DNA from: Callaeas wilsoni
Lineage: Eukaryota > Chordata > Aves > Passeriformes > Callaeidae
Assembly: GCA_013398955.1 (NCBI GenBank)
Contig: VWPU01009690.1
Location: 153,130 to 217,129 of the forward strand
Reading direction: 5' to 3'
DNA: 64,000 nucleotides
The position numbers and the translations under genes are program-made. The notes under the pieces are model-generated. The model did not search any database and had not been told where the DNA came from. It saw nothing but the letters and a program-made list of their open reading frames with translations. This document shows positions 51,458-63,469 of the stretch, piece by piece; the stretch's first letter is position 1; every line of letters begins with the position of its first letter.

Positions 51458-53984
51458 GCCATCTTGCAATGATCTCATGCCAACGTGAAGAAAAGGCATT
51501 GTCCTATAAAAAGTGTGAAATGATGATTGTCTCCATGATACGTACACATAATGAATTTTCCAACTTCTCAACTAATACACTCAAGATGCATGTGTAGGAG
51601 AGCAGTAGGGAGAGCCACTATGGTTTGGTTTTAGTTTTTTCCCCTCACTTGGGCATCAGATAGATGGATTTTCTTTATTCTATGCTAATTACTGTCAGAT
51701 AAAAAATATGGTTATGTTTGCAATTATGTTTTTCCAAAAAAATCCAGTTGCCAAAGCATGTAAGTGTCACAATTAGACAAAATAATGCATTGGAATCTCA
51801 ACAGCAAAAAAATGAAGAAATCAATTGGATACAAAAAGCAGTTACTCTGTGTTTTAAAAGGGGAAAGAAAAATCGGGTATCAAGCTTCCATTTAACAAAC
51901 AGGAAAAGAAAAAAGGCTAACTGAGGACATGAAAACTCTCATAATCTACCTGGGAATGAGATAAAGATAATTCTGAATACTACTGAATGTTCTCTTAGAG
52001 GTTAAGAAGGCTGGCCCACCGCAGTAGCCCAGGACTGCAGTGGTCAGAACAGTGACAGAAGAACAGAGGTACTGAATATTTTAATGTCTAATGAATGCTA
52101 TAGATGAATGGATTGTATTTTTTTATCACTAAATTAATACAACGAAAACTCAAAACATCTTAATATTTAATTCCTACTCAGAAAATGCTCTCCTGTTTCG
52201 GGAGAAACGTCTGATCCAAAGGAAATAAAGTTATACTATAGTTTGTCTGCACTTTCCTAATCTTTAGGTTCATTATAGAACAACTAGGTTATATGGTATA
52301 AAAAGAGTCAGAGGACTGAATTTCTTTATGCCAAGGGGAAGTTCATTTCCTCTAGTGAATATTCATTTGACAGCACTATTGTGACAGTGTTTGTTCTGGA
52401 CTGCCCCTGTAACCGTCCATCATGAGCAGATGATGGAGTTCACTTTCATGCTGTAAGAGACAGAAAAGAGATTGCTGTACATTTCAGGGGTTATTTTCAA
52501 AAGAGAAACTGCCTCTGCTTTCTTCAGTGCTTCATGTATTTTTACAGCAAAGTCTAACACCAGATTCAGTGAGTGAGAACTCTGTATGATTTAATACACT
52601 CCCAAATCCTAATATTGCTTCTAGAGAAGTCTGTTATTATCCTGAGACATGAAAAGACTTTCCTTGAGGGGTAGTCTCAGATGGCTAGGGTAACTTTTGG
52701 GAAGTGAGAATGAGACACACCAGAGCTCAAAATATTTATTCCCACTGAATTTTCTATAAGAAATGACCACAATATAGATAAGTAAAAGCTACACTCTGAA
52801 AACATAAAGGAAGAAAACTGATCATGGACTTCTTCTTCGCTAAATAGACTGATCATCTTATGAGGGTGCTTCCTCTCCTTTGCAATAATTACACTGACAA
52901 TAAACACCCTGCCACCTTGCAAGATTATTTTCATTTTGTGTTTATTAAAGAAATGCAAACAGGCTGGCAAAACCTGCAAATTCAGGCAAACACTATCTCT
53001 CAAAGAAAATGTAAAGAAAATAATTACAGAGAATTGTTCCAATAGAAAGGTTGTGGGATACTGTTAATAACTGTTTATGTAAACTAAACATAAAAACATG
53101 GTTGCACTTCAGTGTATAAATTACAGTCAGTACACATAGCTCTTATATGCTGTACAGAAGAGAGCAATAAAGATCAAGGAAAGGAGAAGCACACATAATT
53201 TTGAATTTTCCAACTGAGGAACTCATGTCTTTGACTTTCAAATGTGATGAGCTTTGATAGGCTCTGTGCACTTCATCCCACCTGCAGTTTCTTGGATTCA
53301 TGTCTTGATTTGTGTCAACTGATTCACTGACTTTTTATGAAGGTGTTCAAATATACAGTGCCTTAATTAACTACCCAAGATTTCTGTCTCATTATGTGAG
53401 ACAGAAAAGCCCACTAAGCTGTCACTGAACAGCAGTCATTACTTCAGAGCTCCTGTACTTCTGTGCATGAGGGCGAGGATGGTGATTGATTTATCACCAT
53501 TTTAATAGATACTTGACCTGTGAGTCAATACAAATGTTTCACTCAGTGGTGGCAGAGGGCAAGTGATCCAATTATGTGAACACAGTGGACTAATAAAAGA
53601 GCTCTGTTTTTTCCTGATTTCCTGAGAGAGTTGTTAAAATCTTCTGTTGTTTGATATTTAGTAAAATTACTAGTTAAGAAAACTTAAACTTGAAATACTA
53701 GGGATAACATTAAAGAAAAAACCCAAAGAACAACTAACAGCTTAACATCATTCCACCATTTCTTGAGTGCTATCAAGATGAAGTTTTTTTCAGTTTTTGG
53801 CAAGATGTTAAACTCATTCAAGAGCATTTTCCTTTTTTATTTTTTTCATTTTTCACTGCTATTCAAACCACTGAATATGACTTAAAGATGTTATAGGTTA
53901 AACCATGGAGATTAAATAGGAACTTTGTCTTTTTACAAAACAAAACCAAAACCAAACTAAACTGAGGAGAAGTAAGAAACTATC

Positions 53985-55680
53985 TGTATGAACAAGATGA
54001 ACTCTCATGGACCAAGGTGAGGCTGACTGGCCTGTAGTTTCCCAAATACTTCTGATTGCTGTCTTGGAGACAAGAAGAATTTGCTTTCTTCCAGTTCTGT
54101 TCTAGGTCCAGTAGTTCATCTCCTGTTCCTGGTTCCTTAACTGCGTGTGTCAAGAAGCTGTTGGCAGTGCACTTCAGAGAGCTCATGAATTACTTGTGCC
54201 CTGTTGTGTTGTTCTACCCTCATACATAGGGCTGAATCAATTCTCCCAGGAAGACAAGGGCCCATGAATGTGAAGCTGTCAGAAGAAGGTGTAATTTGCC
54301 TGTTCTTCATTAATATACTATGTAGCAGGCACCTATCACAAAATTTCCCACTTTTGGTCTGCACACTAATTTTCTTGGCCCATGACCCAAAATAGGAAGC
54401 ATAAATCCTGCTCTCCTACATGCTCTCCCTCTCTTTTTACTTTCCCAGTCTGTCCTTCACAAAGAATCTGCCTCTGTCCATGGCAATAGTCCAGCTGTTG
54501 AAGTCTTTAGTGTTTACATCATCCCTATTATTTTGTTTGCCAACTTGGTGCATTGCTTCTTCATTTGATTGTTGACTAGTCTTTCTCTTCCTTCTTGTTA
54601 ACAGATTAATACTGTTTAGGTTGCCCAGCTTAGTAAAATACACACTTTTCCCTATTTGGTCAGATGGATCCCTTCTCTTCTAAGCAATCCCCACAAAGGT
54701 CACATGGTCATAATAATTAAAACTCTATTACCAACACCAACTGTGCAACCAGCTTTTGACTTCCAAAATTAATTCATTTTTCTGCAAGCCCTTCCCATTT
54801 GCCAGCAAGATCAGGCAGAAGTCACCATGCACCAAGCCCTCCTCGTCATTCCCTCAAGATGTGTGGTCACTACTTATGAAGTCCTAATCTCCCATACATA
54901 TTGCTGGTGCCCTTATGGAGAAGAAATGTGGAATAATAGTCTGACCAGCTGTCAAGCTGAACAAACTTTGTCAGTGTGTCCATGATGTTCTGGACCAAAC
55001 CCCTCAGCACGCAGCAAATGTCCCCTTCTAACAGGCTGAGTCAGCCTAGCGGCGTACATCCCTGCAGCAGGGAGTCTTCCAACACCATTCTTTGCCTTAT
55101 CTTGCCAGTGCTGCCACAGCTCAGGCACAGGAAGATCAAGGTCTTTATTGGGAAGAAGTCCCTGCCCTTGGTTGTTTTGGATCTCCAAAACTGCTCTGCA
55201 GGTTCATAGATGCATGTGGAGAAGGAAAAATCATCCTGGTGCCAGAGCTCACGAGATACGTCTTTACTAGCCTGTTCGCCTCCATTTCCCAGTCTAACAA
55301 GCACAGGTGCTGTCTCTGCTTCCTCAGTGCAACTTGGAAGAGCAGTTTCAGCTCTTGTAGTGCAGTGCCTTGAAAGACGTGTAGTCTGCTGACCTCCTCC
55401 CACATCTTCATTACTCCTGTCACAAACCCCCTACCAGTGCAATCTTCCTGTTGCTTGTGGCCCCAGAGAGAGGCCCCGGAGGCCACTGCAGCCGCTGACC
55501 TGCAGAACTGCATCCTCCCGTGCGAGCTCATGCTGGTTACAGGCCTCTCAACTGCCTGTGAACACTTCTGGGGACCCCACAGTGTGCCCACCACTAGTGA
55601 AACAAACCCTGTCCTCAGCAGACTGCCTGCCTCCACTTCTGCACAAAATGCTGCCTTTGAGGGCAGTTAGCTGAAGCATT
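53985..55680 (-). mobile_element. CR1 LINE with ORF1 (esterase-type) and RT scrap, minus strand
   Basis: Reading on the minus strand from 55680, the CR1 5' region and ORF1 are visible. ORF1 in CR1 encodes a protein with a coiled segment and an SGNH-type esterase. Here EEVSRLHVFQ (about 55380-55402) matches the coiled segment. VLEDSLLQG (about 55059-55084), in another frame, matches the esterase block with its catalytic serine (V-V-G-D-S-L-L-R-G in good copies). TLTKFVQLDSWSDYYST follows near 54930-54980. At about 54016-54045 the frame reads LGNYRPVSLT, a reverse-transcriptase landmark. The endonuclease is missing in between, so an internal deletion joined ORF1 to RT. Frameshifts throughout. 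The 5' half is much GC-richer than its surroundings. Confidence 0.83.
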
Positions 55681-55867
55681 AAACAGCGTCAGTTACAGTA
55701 AAATTCACTGTTATGAAGCTACATGATGCTGACTTTTCAAAGCTTTCAAAACTGAATTTTGCAAAATTCTGATGTGATTAGAAAGATACTTGGTTTCAGG
55801 GACAAATCGTCAGTGCTAGAAATCACATGTATTTAATTTTTCCTTGATTCATGGATGGACACTCTTA

Positions 55868-55919
55868 CATAGTGTGTAATGGAATATTACACACTATGCA
55901 GAGATATTAATCTCTGCAT
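55868..55919. repeat. two overlapping perfect inverted repeats
   Basis: CATAGTGTGTAAT and ATTACACACTATG form a 13-bp perfect stem with a GGAAT loop (55868-55898). TGCAGAGAT with ATCTCTGCA forms a second, 10-bp perfect stem around ATTA when the flanking A and T are included (55896-55919). The two share bases 55896-55898, so they cannot both be fully paired. Confidence 0.93.
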
Positions 55920-58900
55920 TCCAGTGCTATGTTAGAAAATGCACTTGAAAATATATAGAAGTAGAAGAGAGAAAACTAAATTATTGATAAATTAATGTAA
56001 CTGAATAAATTTCAATTCCAGAACAACATAGGCATCAAAGGTGTTAATAAACAGTGTCTTTGAATCTTCAGATGTGTGATAGAAGAAGACAGAAAAAAAG
56101 ACTGCCTAGAAAATGTGGTTTGAGGAAAGTCAGAAGACAGAAATGAACTCCTAGTCACTGCAATGATTCATGCAGTCAGGACAACAAAAATCTTACAATG
56201 AATACAGTCAGTTCCTTCTCACAGGGACCTGTCTCTGTAATGAAATTTTAGGCAATCAATGGATCCGTAAGATTTTCAGAAGGTAACTGTACAAAACTAG
56301 GAGTTGAATTAAATGCTGAAAAAGCTATATAACTGTAAAGGGGAAAACATTCAAATTGTAAATTACTTTTGAAGAAAGAAGTTGAAATATTCCTTATGAA
56401 TTAATATAAATGTATTTTTAAGAAAAACAGGTTTTCGGACAGTTATGTATATACTGTCATGGACATTCATCAACAGTTGCTCTGTGATCCCCTATGCCTT
56501 GTAGTAGCCAGCTGTCATCAACACGTCCTTGCTGTTGTTTGCAAATCCTGTTTTTCTATAAAAATCTATTATCATCATGTCGAAGAAATTCAGTCACAGA
56601 CTTAAAAAAAATAAAGAAAATTTACATGAATCCAGAGTAAGTCAAGAAATTTTCACAATTTGGCTGGCAACATTTTGCCTATACAGCTTCAGAAGATGAA
56701 ACATAGTTTGGTGAATATTTGGGATATTACTCAGGCTTTAGGAAACGCAGTGAAGAAACATTGATGCAAATGACTCAACATGCAAATAATAAGAATACAT
56801 ATTAGATCTGCCTATAGCAGCCTTACTTTATGCTGATATATCTTTGGAATATAGTGCATATTTTTTTCTATATTTGAAACTCAGAAACCTAGAAGCTTTC
56901 AGATGCAGAGCCATGCTTATCAGAAGCAATTTGACTCTTCCTTTTCTGATTTTCATTTCCATTTTAAAAGACAGAATAAAACTTGCATTCTACATAGAAT
57001 GGAGTATTACTGAAGGGTAAAGAAGATAGTTCTTCCAGGTTTTTTTTTTTATGAAAAGTGCTGTGAAAAAAAGCCCCACAACTGTGCAGAACAATTAGCT
57101 GTAAATCAAAAATGTGACCAGATTGTGTTAGAAGAACAGATGATGTAACTGGCTTTTAATTTCTGAGCTCTCAGATTTAGTATCCTAAATCATGAGTATA
57201 GATGAGTTATTTATCAGATTCAAGCATTCATCTGTTTTGCCCAAAGTTCATCTGGAGCTATTTAAACCTAAGCGTTGAGATGAGGTAAGAGAGTCTGACA
57301 TTAATAATCCCACGCATATATTTATGTGACACAAGATAACCCTTGATAACCTAGTCTTAATTTGGAAATTAGTCAGCCTTCCAATTGTTTCGAAACTTCA
57401 GTCATGGCTATGTAACTTCTATGTTTTGAGCACTGTGATATTGCCAGTTTAAAGATATTAATCCTGCAGCCTATAAAGCCTTAAGTCTTCTGTTAAAGAA
57501 ATATGTAAAGGCGAAATAGAATACATCTGATACCAATATACTGAATTTTGTTGAAATCCTAAAGTATTACCAAAATATAGCCATTCTGAAGGTTTTGTTA
57601 TGTATTGTTTACCTTAATTCACATTAGGTTTGCTCCATGTTAAGTAGGAGCAAACTGAAAGTTTTTAGAAAGACTGCTACTAGAATTGTATTATTACTGA
57701 CAAATAACAGTCTTTTAAGCCAGCATTTACTGAGTTCTGTGTGATACTGAATGCTTATACTTATTTTCACTAAAGCTTTATTGACGTGTTTATTACTTAG
57801 GATATCTGGGACTTGTTTTTTCTGATCTCAGCTTTAAAACCTCTGTTAAGGCCTCCCTATTGAGAAATGGTTGCGGCAACTGAGATAAAATGTGAAGACA
57901 CTATCTTGAAAATATTCTATTGCATTTGCAGATTCTGCATTTCGGGGTTTTTTTGTTGAGATTTGCAACTGAAAAACAGAGTTTATAGTCTAGCCCAGAG
58001 CCTGTAAATCACATTAACATTCAGGGAAAATATCTTCTTTTTCAAATCTAGAAAACAGCACTTTTGAACTGATTACTTAATTACTTCATCCACCCCCAAA
58101 TGAAGATATTACTCTTCAGTACAGCTGGTCAGAAAATGCAATGTAACCAGCCCTTCCTATGGAACTTGAAGATAAGAGCTGTGTTTTCACTGAATGTCTC
58201 CCTAGCATATCAATGAAGTAAAATTTTGTGCTGTGTGTACAATAAACATACTACAAGAAATAACACATTTATATGCATGACATTTCCTGTGAATACTTTT
58301 TTCAAATTCAGTGGGAAAGCCTGATCACAAACTGCATTATTAGAAACATTTGCCTTTATAATATTTAAACTTTTATTCTATGAGAAATAAACTTTAAAAA
58401 ATATATCTCAGCTATAGCAAAGTACCACTGTTTAAATTAAAGATTGGAGTCAGAGGGATTGAATCTTACACAGAGGAAAGACACGGCTAAACAAACTGAT
58501 TCAATGAAGCAAAACACTGCCATTTTGCAAAGAATCAAAATCCTTTCCTGGCTTCTCCTGAGCCCCTTCTGAGAAAGCAGTTCTTAACTCTGATCTGGCA
58601 AAGCAAAATACTAGGTATCATGTTCCCTTTGAGAAGTTGTTGACCTCTGTGTAGGCCACCTGGCTTTAATAATGGTGTAAATATATCAAGGTTAAGCTTC
58701 TCTGAAATGCAAAATCCCTTCTCACCCTCTGAAGACTCTGAGTAAACACCAAAGCAACAAATGCAGGCAAAGTGCTGCATCAAGCAGATAAACAAATACC
58801 AGCTGAAAACTAAGGTTAATGCAGTAGCCTAACAGGAAACAAATGTGTGAAAGCTTGGTTAAAGATTTATTGTTATCAATCAGAGCAGACTGTTCCCAAT

Positions 58901-59635
58901 TATTTACACATCAGTAAAGCGGCTGCTATTCCTTTGACAGTACCTTCCTGTATATTAAATATAGGAAACACGTATAAAAATAAAGATGAAATAATGAGCA
59001 AATTATCATTTAAAGAAAGTTTTCCATAGAGTAGAATTGTTTACATGATTTATCACAATTCACTCATTGACTGCAAAGGGAGGAGCTATGACAGCAAGTA
59101 CCGTACTTTCTCAAACTGCTTAGTATCCTTTTACTAACACAATCTTCAGGCTTGTTATCTTAGTAGTGCTTTGAAGGAACATCATGCAGACAGCCAGTTC
59201 TGGAAAATGGAACAATTTTGAATATCTTTTTTTTATCCATATAAAATAAAAAAACTTTTTAAAACCCCAAATAATTGGAATCAAACTAACAGGTAAATAG
59301 AATAAGAATTAATTAGTTTCTACACTAAGACTGATGAGATCTGAGGCAATATTTAATTTTTGAGAGTACAAAAGACATACTTCTGAGAAGAATAAAGCAT
59401 TCTTCAAAATATTTTTTAAAATAGTACTCTAAAGCAAAAAAGCAAAAGGGTTTACTTTTAGCTGTTAACATCAATGGGCCTCAAAAATTTGAATGTCAAG
59501 TTATTACTTTGGATAATGTCATTGAGCCAATTTTAACAGCTATTTTAAAAAATTTCCCTTAAATTCTGAAATTGTTATAATTTTTGCTGTGAATCCAATG
59601 CTTCATTCTGCAAATCTAGAGTCCTCACTACGTTA

Positions 59636-59813
59636 ACAAAAAAAAAAAAAACACAAAAACCAAACCAAAGCAAAAAAACAACCAAATAAAAAACCCCCAA
59701 ACAAAACAAAAAAAAACAAAACCAACCAAACAAAAACAACAAAAAAACCACAAAAAACCAAAAACACAAATAAAAAAAAATCAAACAACAAAAATACACA
59801 AAAACAAAAAAAT
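59636..59813. repeat. A/C-only low-complexity tract
   Basis: About 178 bp composed almost only of A and C on the plus strand, with a few T and a single G, as CAAAA and CCAAA variants. The minus-strand frame through it is a run of F, L, V and W and is an artefact. Confidence 0.95.
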
Positions 59814-60438
59814 TATTTCAATCATCTCTGCTAAGCCGGAAGAGTAGTATTTCAGATAGGAAATTCATATATATTTGCCAAATGATCACTCTTAGGTTTT
59901 TCTTTTTAGAATTAAATAACTATGATAACTATGCAGATAGTTGTGACTCACAACCGGTAAGTTTTCACAAATTTACAAGTTAAAACCCGGGAATTTTTTC
60001 TTGTTGAAGAGCCAAGAGGCTAAGGATGAGCTAAGATTACTGTTCAAAGGCAATTGCTAATATTATAATCTAGTCTTTATTCAGGTCTAGATTCATGAAA
60101 GCCTTATAGAAAGAAGAGTGCTTGTTTCTGTTGCACTGAAAATGGGAATTCTCAGTCAACTAAATGATTTGTGAGTCCTTCTGTAATTTAACCATTAATG
60201 GATTAGTCTTGTAAAGAATTAAAGACTAGGACTTTGATGTAGTTTGAAAAATAATAAAAAACATGTAAAATAATTAGAAAGTGCCTGTAGAAATTTTCAT
60301 ACAAGTATTAAACTGCTACTTTAGTACTGCAACTATCACTACTTCTTTTTACAGATATGGAGGTTGTTTTGAACACCAAAAAGCAGTAGGTCAGGGAATA
60401 CCAGAAATCTGATAATGCCAAACAATTCTTTGCTGAGC

Positions 60439-60475
60439 AGCAAATGCTACATTGATGAATAGCAAATGCTACATT
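60439..60475. repeat. 22-bp tandem duplication
   Basis: AGCAAATGCTACATT occurs at 60439 and 60461, giving two copies at 22-bp spacing. Confidence 0.9.
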
Positions 60476-60896
60476 TACGACTTATCATGGGAAAAGACTG
60501 CTAGGCTCTCTGAAGTATGCCTTTGGGAAAATAGAGAACTTCTCTCTGGCACCTCCTCATCATAGAAATATCTCTTATCAGCAAAAAAATAAGGAAATTT
60601 TTTGTACATATTGGACATCAGTGTCTCCATGTAGCAGATTTACAAATGTATCTAATCACGATGCTGTATTATTTTGGACAATATTGTACCTTGGTTTTGG
60701 AGATTACTGATTAAAAATATATTTCCCTTTGAAAGAAAACTAAAGCACTAGGAAAAACAGAGTGGCCATGGCTGACCAACTCATGTGAACTAATTTACTT
60801 GTTACAGAAATGGTAGAAATTTTCACAAATAAAGCATCTCAGCCCTGTGCTATTTGATGTTGCAGAAGTGCAGGACCTATTCGATCACATTCTGGC

Positions 60897-60981
60897 AAGA
60901 AGAGAAAGAGAAGAAGAGGAAGAAGAAATTAAGGGAGGCTTAGGGAGTCAGGAAGGAAGTGACAAAGGAAAGAAGGAAGAC
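60897..60981. repeat. purine-rich (GA) tract
   Basis: About 85 bp, nearly all A and G on the plus strand, with imperfect GAA, GGAA and GAAAG units. Confidence 0.85.
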
Positions 60982-62043
60982 TATTGATCAGAAAACATTA
61001 TAATGCACATAAATAAAGGAATTTAATTACAGTGAGACAATAACTGAAAACTGAAAATATAAATTTATCATTCAGAATATTCTTAGATTTACAATTTGAC
61101 CAGGCATCTCTTTTTTTGGCTTCTCTTGCTTTTATCTACTTCTTGTACTCCTATCCCCTGTATTTCTAAAGAGAAAACAGATATATTCTCAGTTTTCAGC
61201 TTTTTTTCATAATACCACTTTCACTCTTACCCAGGCTGTTATTCTCTTCTTGTTTTCTACTTGTACAAAGCACCTATTTTCCTATTCCATACATGTACTG
61301 TACATCATTGAAAGGAACATCTCAGGTCACTGAATAACAGGGTCCTGTTATTAGTCAGCTGAGTTATATAAAACCTCTCATAAAAAAATCACACTGTTTT
61401 TCAATCCATTAGATTATTATTTCTAGATAATGCTATTCTTAAACCATTGACAATAAGAAACCATCACAATTTCCAGCTTATACATTCTCTGTGGAAGACT
61501 CATTCTATATACTTGTACACTAGCAACTTTTAAATTTCCACTAAACCCAACACTTCTATAGAATCCCTCAAAGCTAATAGTTACATTTTTTTTAATCTGT
61601 CTGTTACTAAACAGTTTTCTTGCATCTTTTAAATTAATCTCTCAACATCTCTTTCTCCAAGACTACAGCTCTCTCCAGAGTTCTAGCTGAATTTCCTATC
61701 ATAAATTCAGTACGAACATAATTGCTTCCCTAATCCTTCCAGCAAAGTTTCTATTTGTGCATCCTTTAGCTGCAACCATTATGTTGTCATATTTATCTAA
61801 TAAGATAAGGATGTATTTTTCTTTTCTATCATTTCTACTTGATGGCAATCCACAAAAGGAAATTCTTGTACATTTCTTCCTCAAAGCTTGTACATCAAAT
61901 TATTGTTAAGCTGCCTTTTTTTAATGAGATCATGAATCTACATTGTCCGTGATGTACAACACCAAAAGATATCAATCAAGAATTTTGTGCAATTCATATA
62001 AATTTAAGTGTTTAACCATGAAATAATGAACCCTGTTGTCAGG

Positions 62044-62100
62044 GTTGCTAGACTTAAACTCTAGCAGGATTTAAGTTGCTATGCTTAAACTCTAGCAGGG
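62044..62100. repeat. 31-bp tandem duplication
   Basis: GTTGCTAGACTTAAACTC and GTTGCTATGCTTAAACTC, each followed by TAGCAGG, begin at 62044 and 62075. Two mismatches in 25 bases. Confidence 0.9.
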
Positions 62101-63174
62101 ACTTCATAAGAAAGTACTATTATTATTATTTTCTTAAGAAAATCCAAAGCAATGTCTTTTGCTAAAGCCTCAGTGTTAAAGATATCTGCACCACTCTGCT
62201 GTCTCAACATCCAGACAGCAGAAAAAAATCCACAAAACACAGGCACACATATACAGCCTGAGGGAGAGACAGATAACAGGAGAACCAAAAATCTATCCCA
62301 AGGTTAAATCCTAGAAAAAAATTGATTAGAAATACAGTACACTAATTCAAGCATAACAAGAGGCATCAAATTATTTTAGTATTACTCAGAAGTATTCATT
62401 CACATATGGCATCACACTTCACCTAATGTTCCCTAAATAAAGTTATATTCAAGATGCAAAGAAGATACTTCCTAGTCTGATACTTCAGTTTTACTTAGTA
62501 AGACAGAATGCACTTTCTACAGTTTATTATTATTTGTTGCTGACAATTCAAAAGTGAACAAACAAGTACACGACTGTATACTTGGAGGACTTCATGCCTG
62601 CTAAACCAATGAGAAGGACTTCATATTGGTTTGACACGGACTAATGGTTAAAGAATAATGAGAAATGGAAGCATCAACAGCACTGAGTTGAAGTAGTACA
62701 AGAGACACTACAACTGTGAGATGTGGGGATCACATTTTTGTCTTGGGAGGGTTTTGGTCCTGTGAGGCTTACATCTGAGATGGTGTGGAGAAAATGTTGA
62801 TGACCAGCAAACACTCGTAGGGTTAGCCCTTTTATGATCACCTGCATGGACACCAGCAATACTCTTGGGTTACCTTTCTCATGGTAAGACACTGCAGAGC
62901 TCTGAGAGTGACTTAAAGGCACATTACACACAGGCAGAGATTAATTTTTTCAATGAAGAGGAGCTACCTCAAGTGCACATATGCAGATGTATATGAACTG
63001 AGAGACAAGAGAGATAAGAAACCTGTGCATACCTGTGCACGTCTACAATTTTCCTCAGAATAAAGAAATGTGGTAAAGGTAACTCACATGGCTAGAGTGT
63101 GGTGATGAATGGAAGGGAGCTTTCTAGTGGGGACAGGCAGAAAAGGTGAAGAGGAAGGAGGAACCTAGCACAGG

Positions 63175-63465
63175 GAGAGGGTTAATGCTGAGAATGGGTA
63201 GTGGGTCCATTGAGTACTTATCAGGAAAATTAGAGGATAAATCACTGTGAGAGACGTTTTAATGTGTGTCTGCTACAGGACACCAAATCAGTAAGAGAAA
63301 AACCACTTCAGACATCTGAAGGAAGCTGTGCAAAACCATATGCTTTGTAGCATAGGAGACTTTAGCTACCCTAACATCTGTGAGAAGGGCAATGGGATAG
63401 GAGCAAGTAATACAGATGATTCTGAGCTGACTAGACAAGACAAATTTCCTGGACCTGTTGTCTAT
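63175..63465 (+). mobile_element. CR1 LINE endonuclease scrap, plus strand
   Basis: Resembles the middle of the CR1 endonuclease: 'gtgtctgctacaggacacc' (normally G-V-Y-Y-R-P-P), then 'ctgaaggaagctgtgc', then 'ataggagactttagctaccctaacatctgtg' (normally G-D-F-N-Y-P-D-I-C). The frame is broken. Similarity ends near 63465, where different sequence begins. Confidence 0.7.
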
Positions 63466-63469
63466 TATC

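Larger units (their letters stand above)
46220..53984. other. AT-rich non-genic stretch
   Basis: No confident gene or transposon. It holds the TA/CA microsatellite at 48000-48168, an A-run near 48386-48400, and an AATTT repeat at 51432-51457. The minus-strand frame at 52677-53042 (about 121 codons) has no motif and is treated as chance. Confidence 0.5.
55681..63174. other. AT-rich non-genic stretch
   Basis: No gene recognised. It holds overlapping hairpins at 55868-55919, an A/C tract at 59636-59813, short tandem duplications at 60439-60475 and 62044-62100, and a purine tract at 60897-60981. The open frames at 58535-58795 and 62674-62931 on the minus strand show no domain. Confidence 0.5.

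Noticed and set aside
52677..53042. Minus-strand 121-codon open frame
   Set aside because: No recognised motif and no convincing splice signals. An opposite-strand frame overlaps it.
59575..59799. Minus-strand frame of 74 codons rich in F, L, V and W, resembling a membrane protein
   Set aside because: It is the translation of the A/C low-complexity tract.
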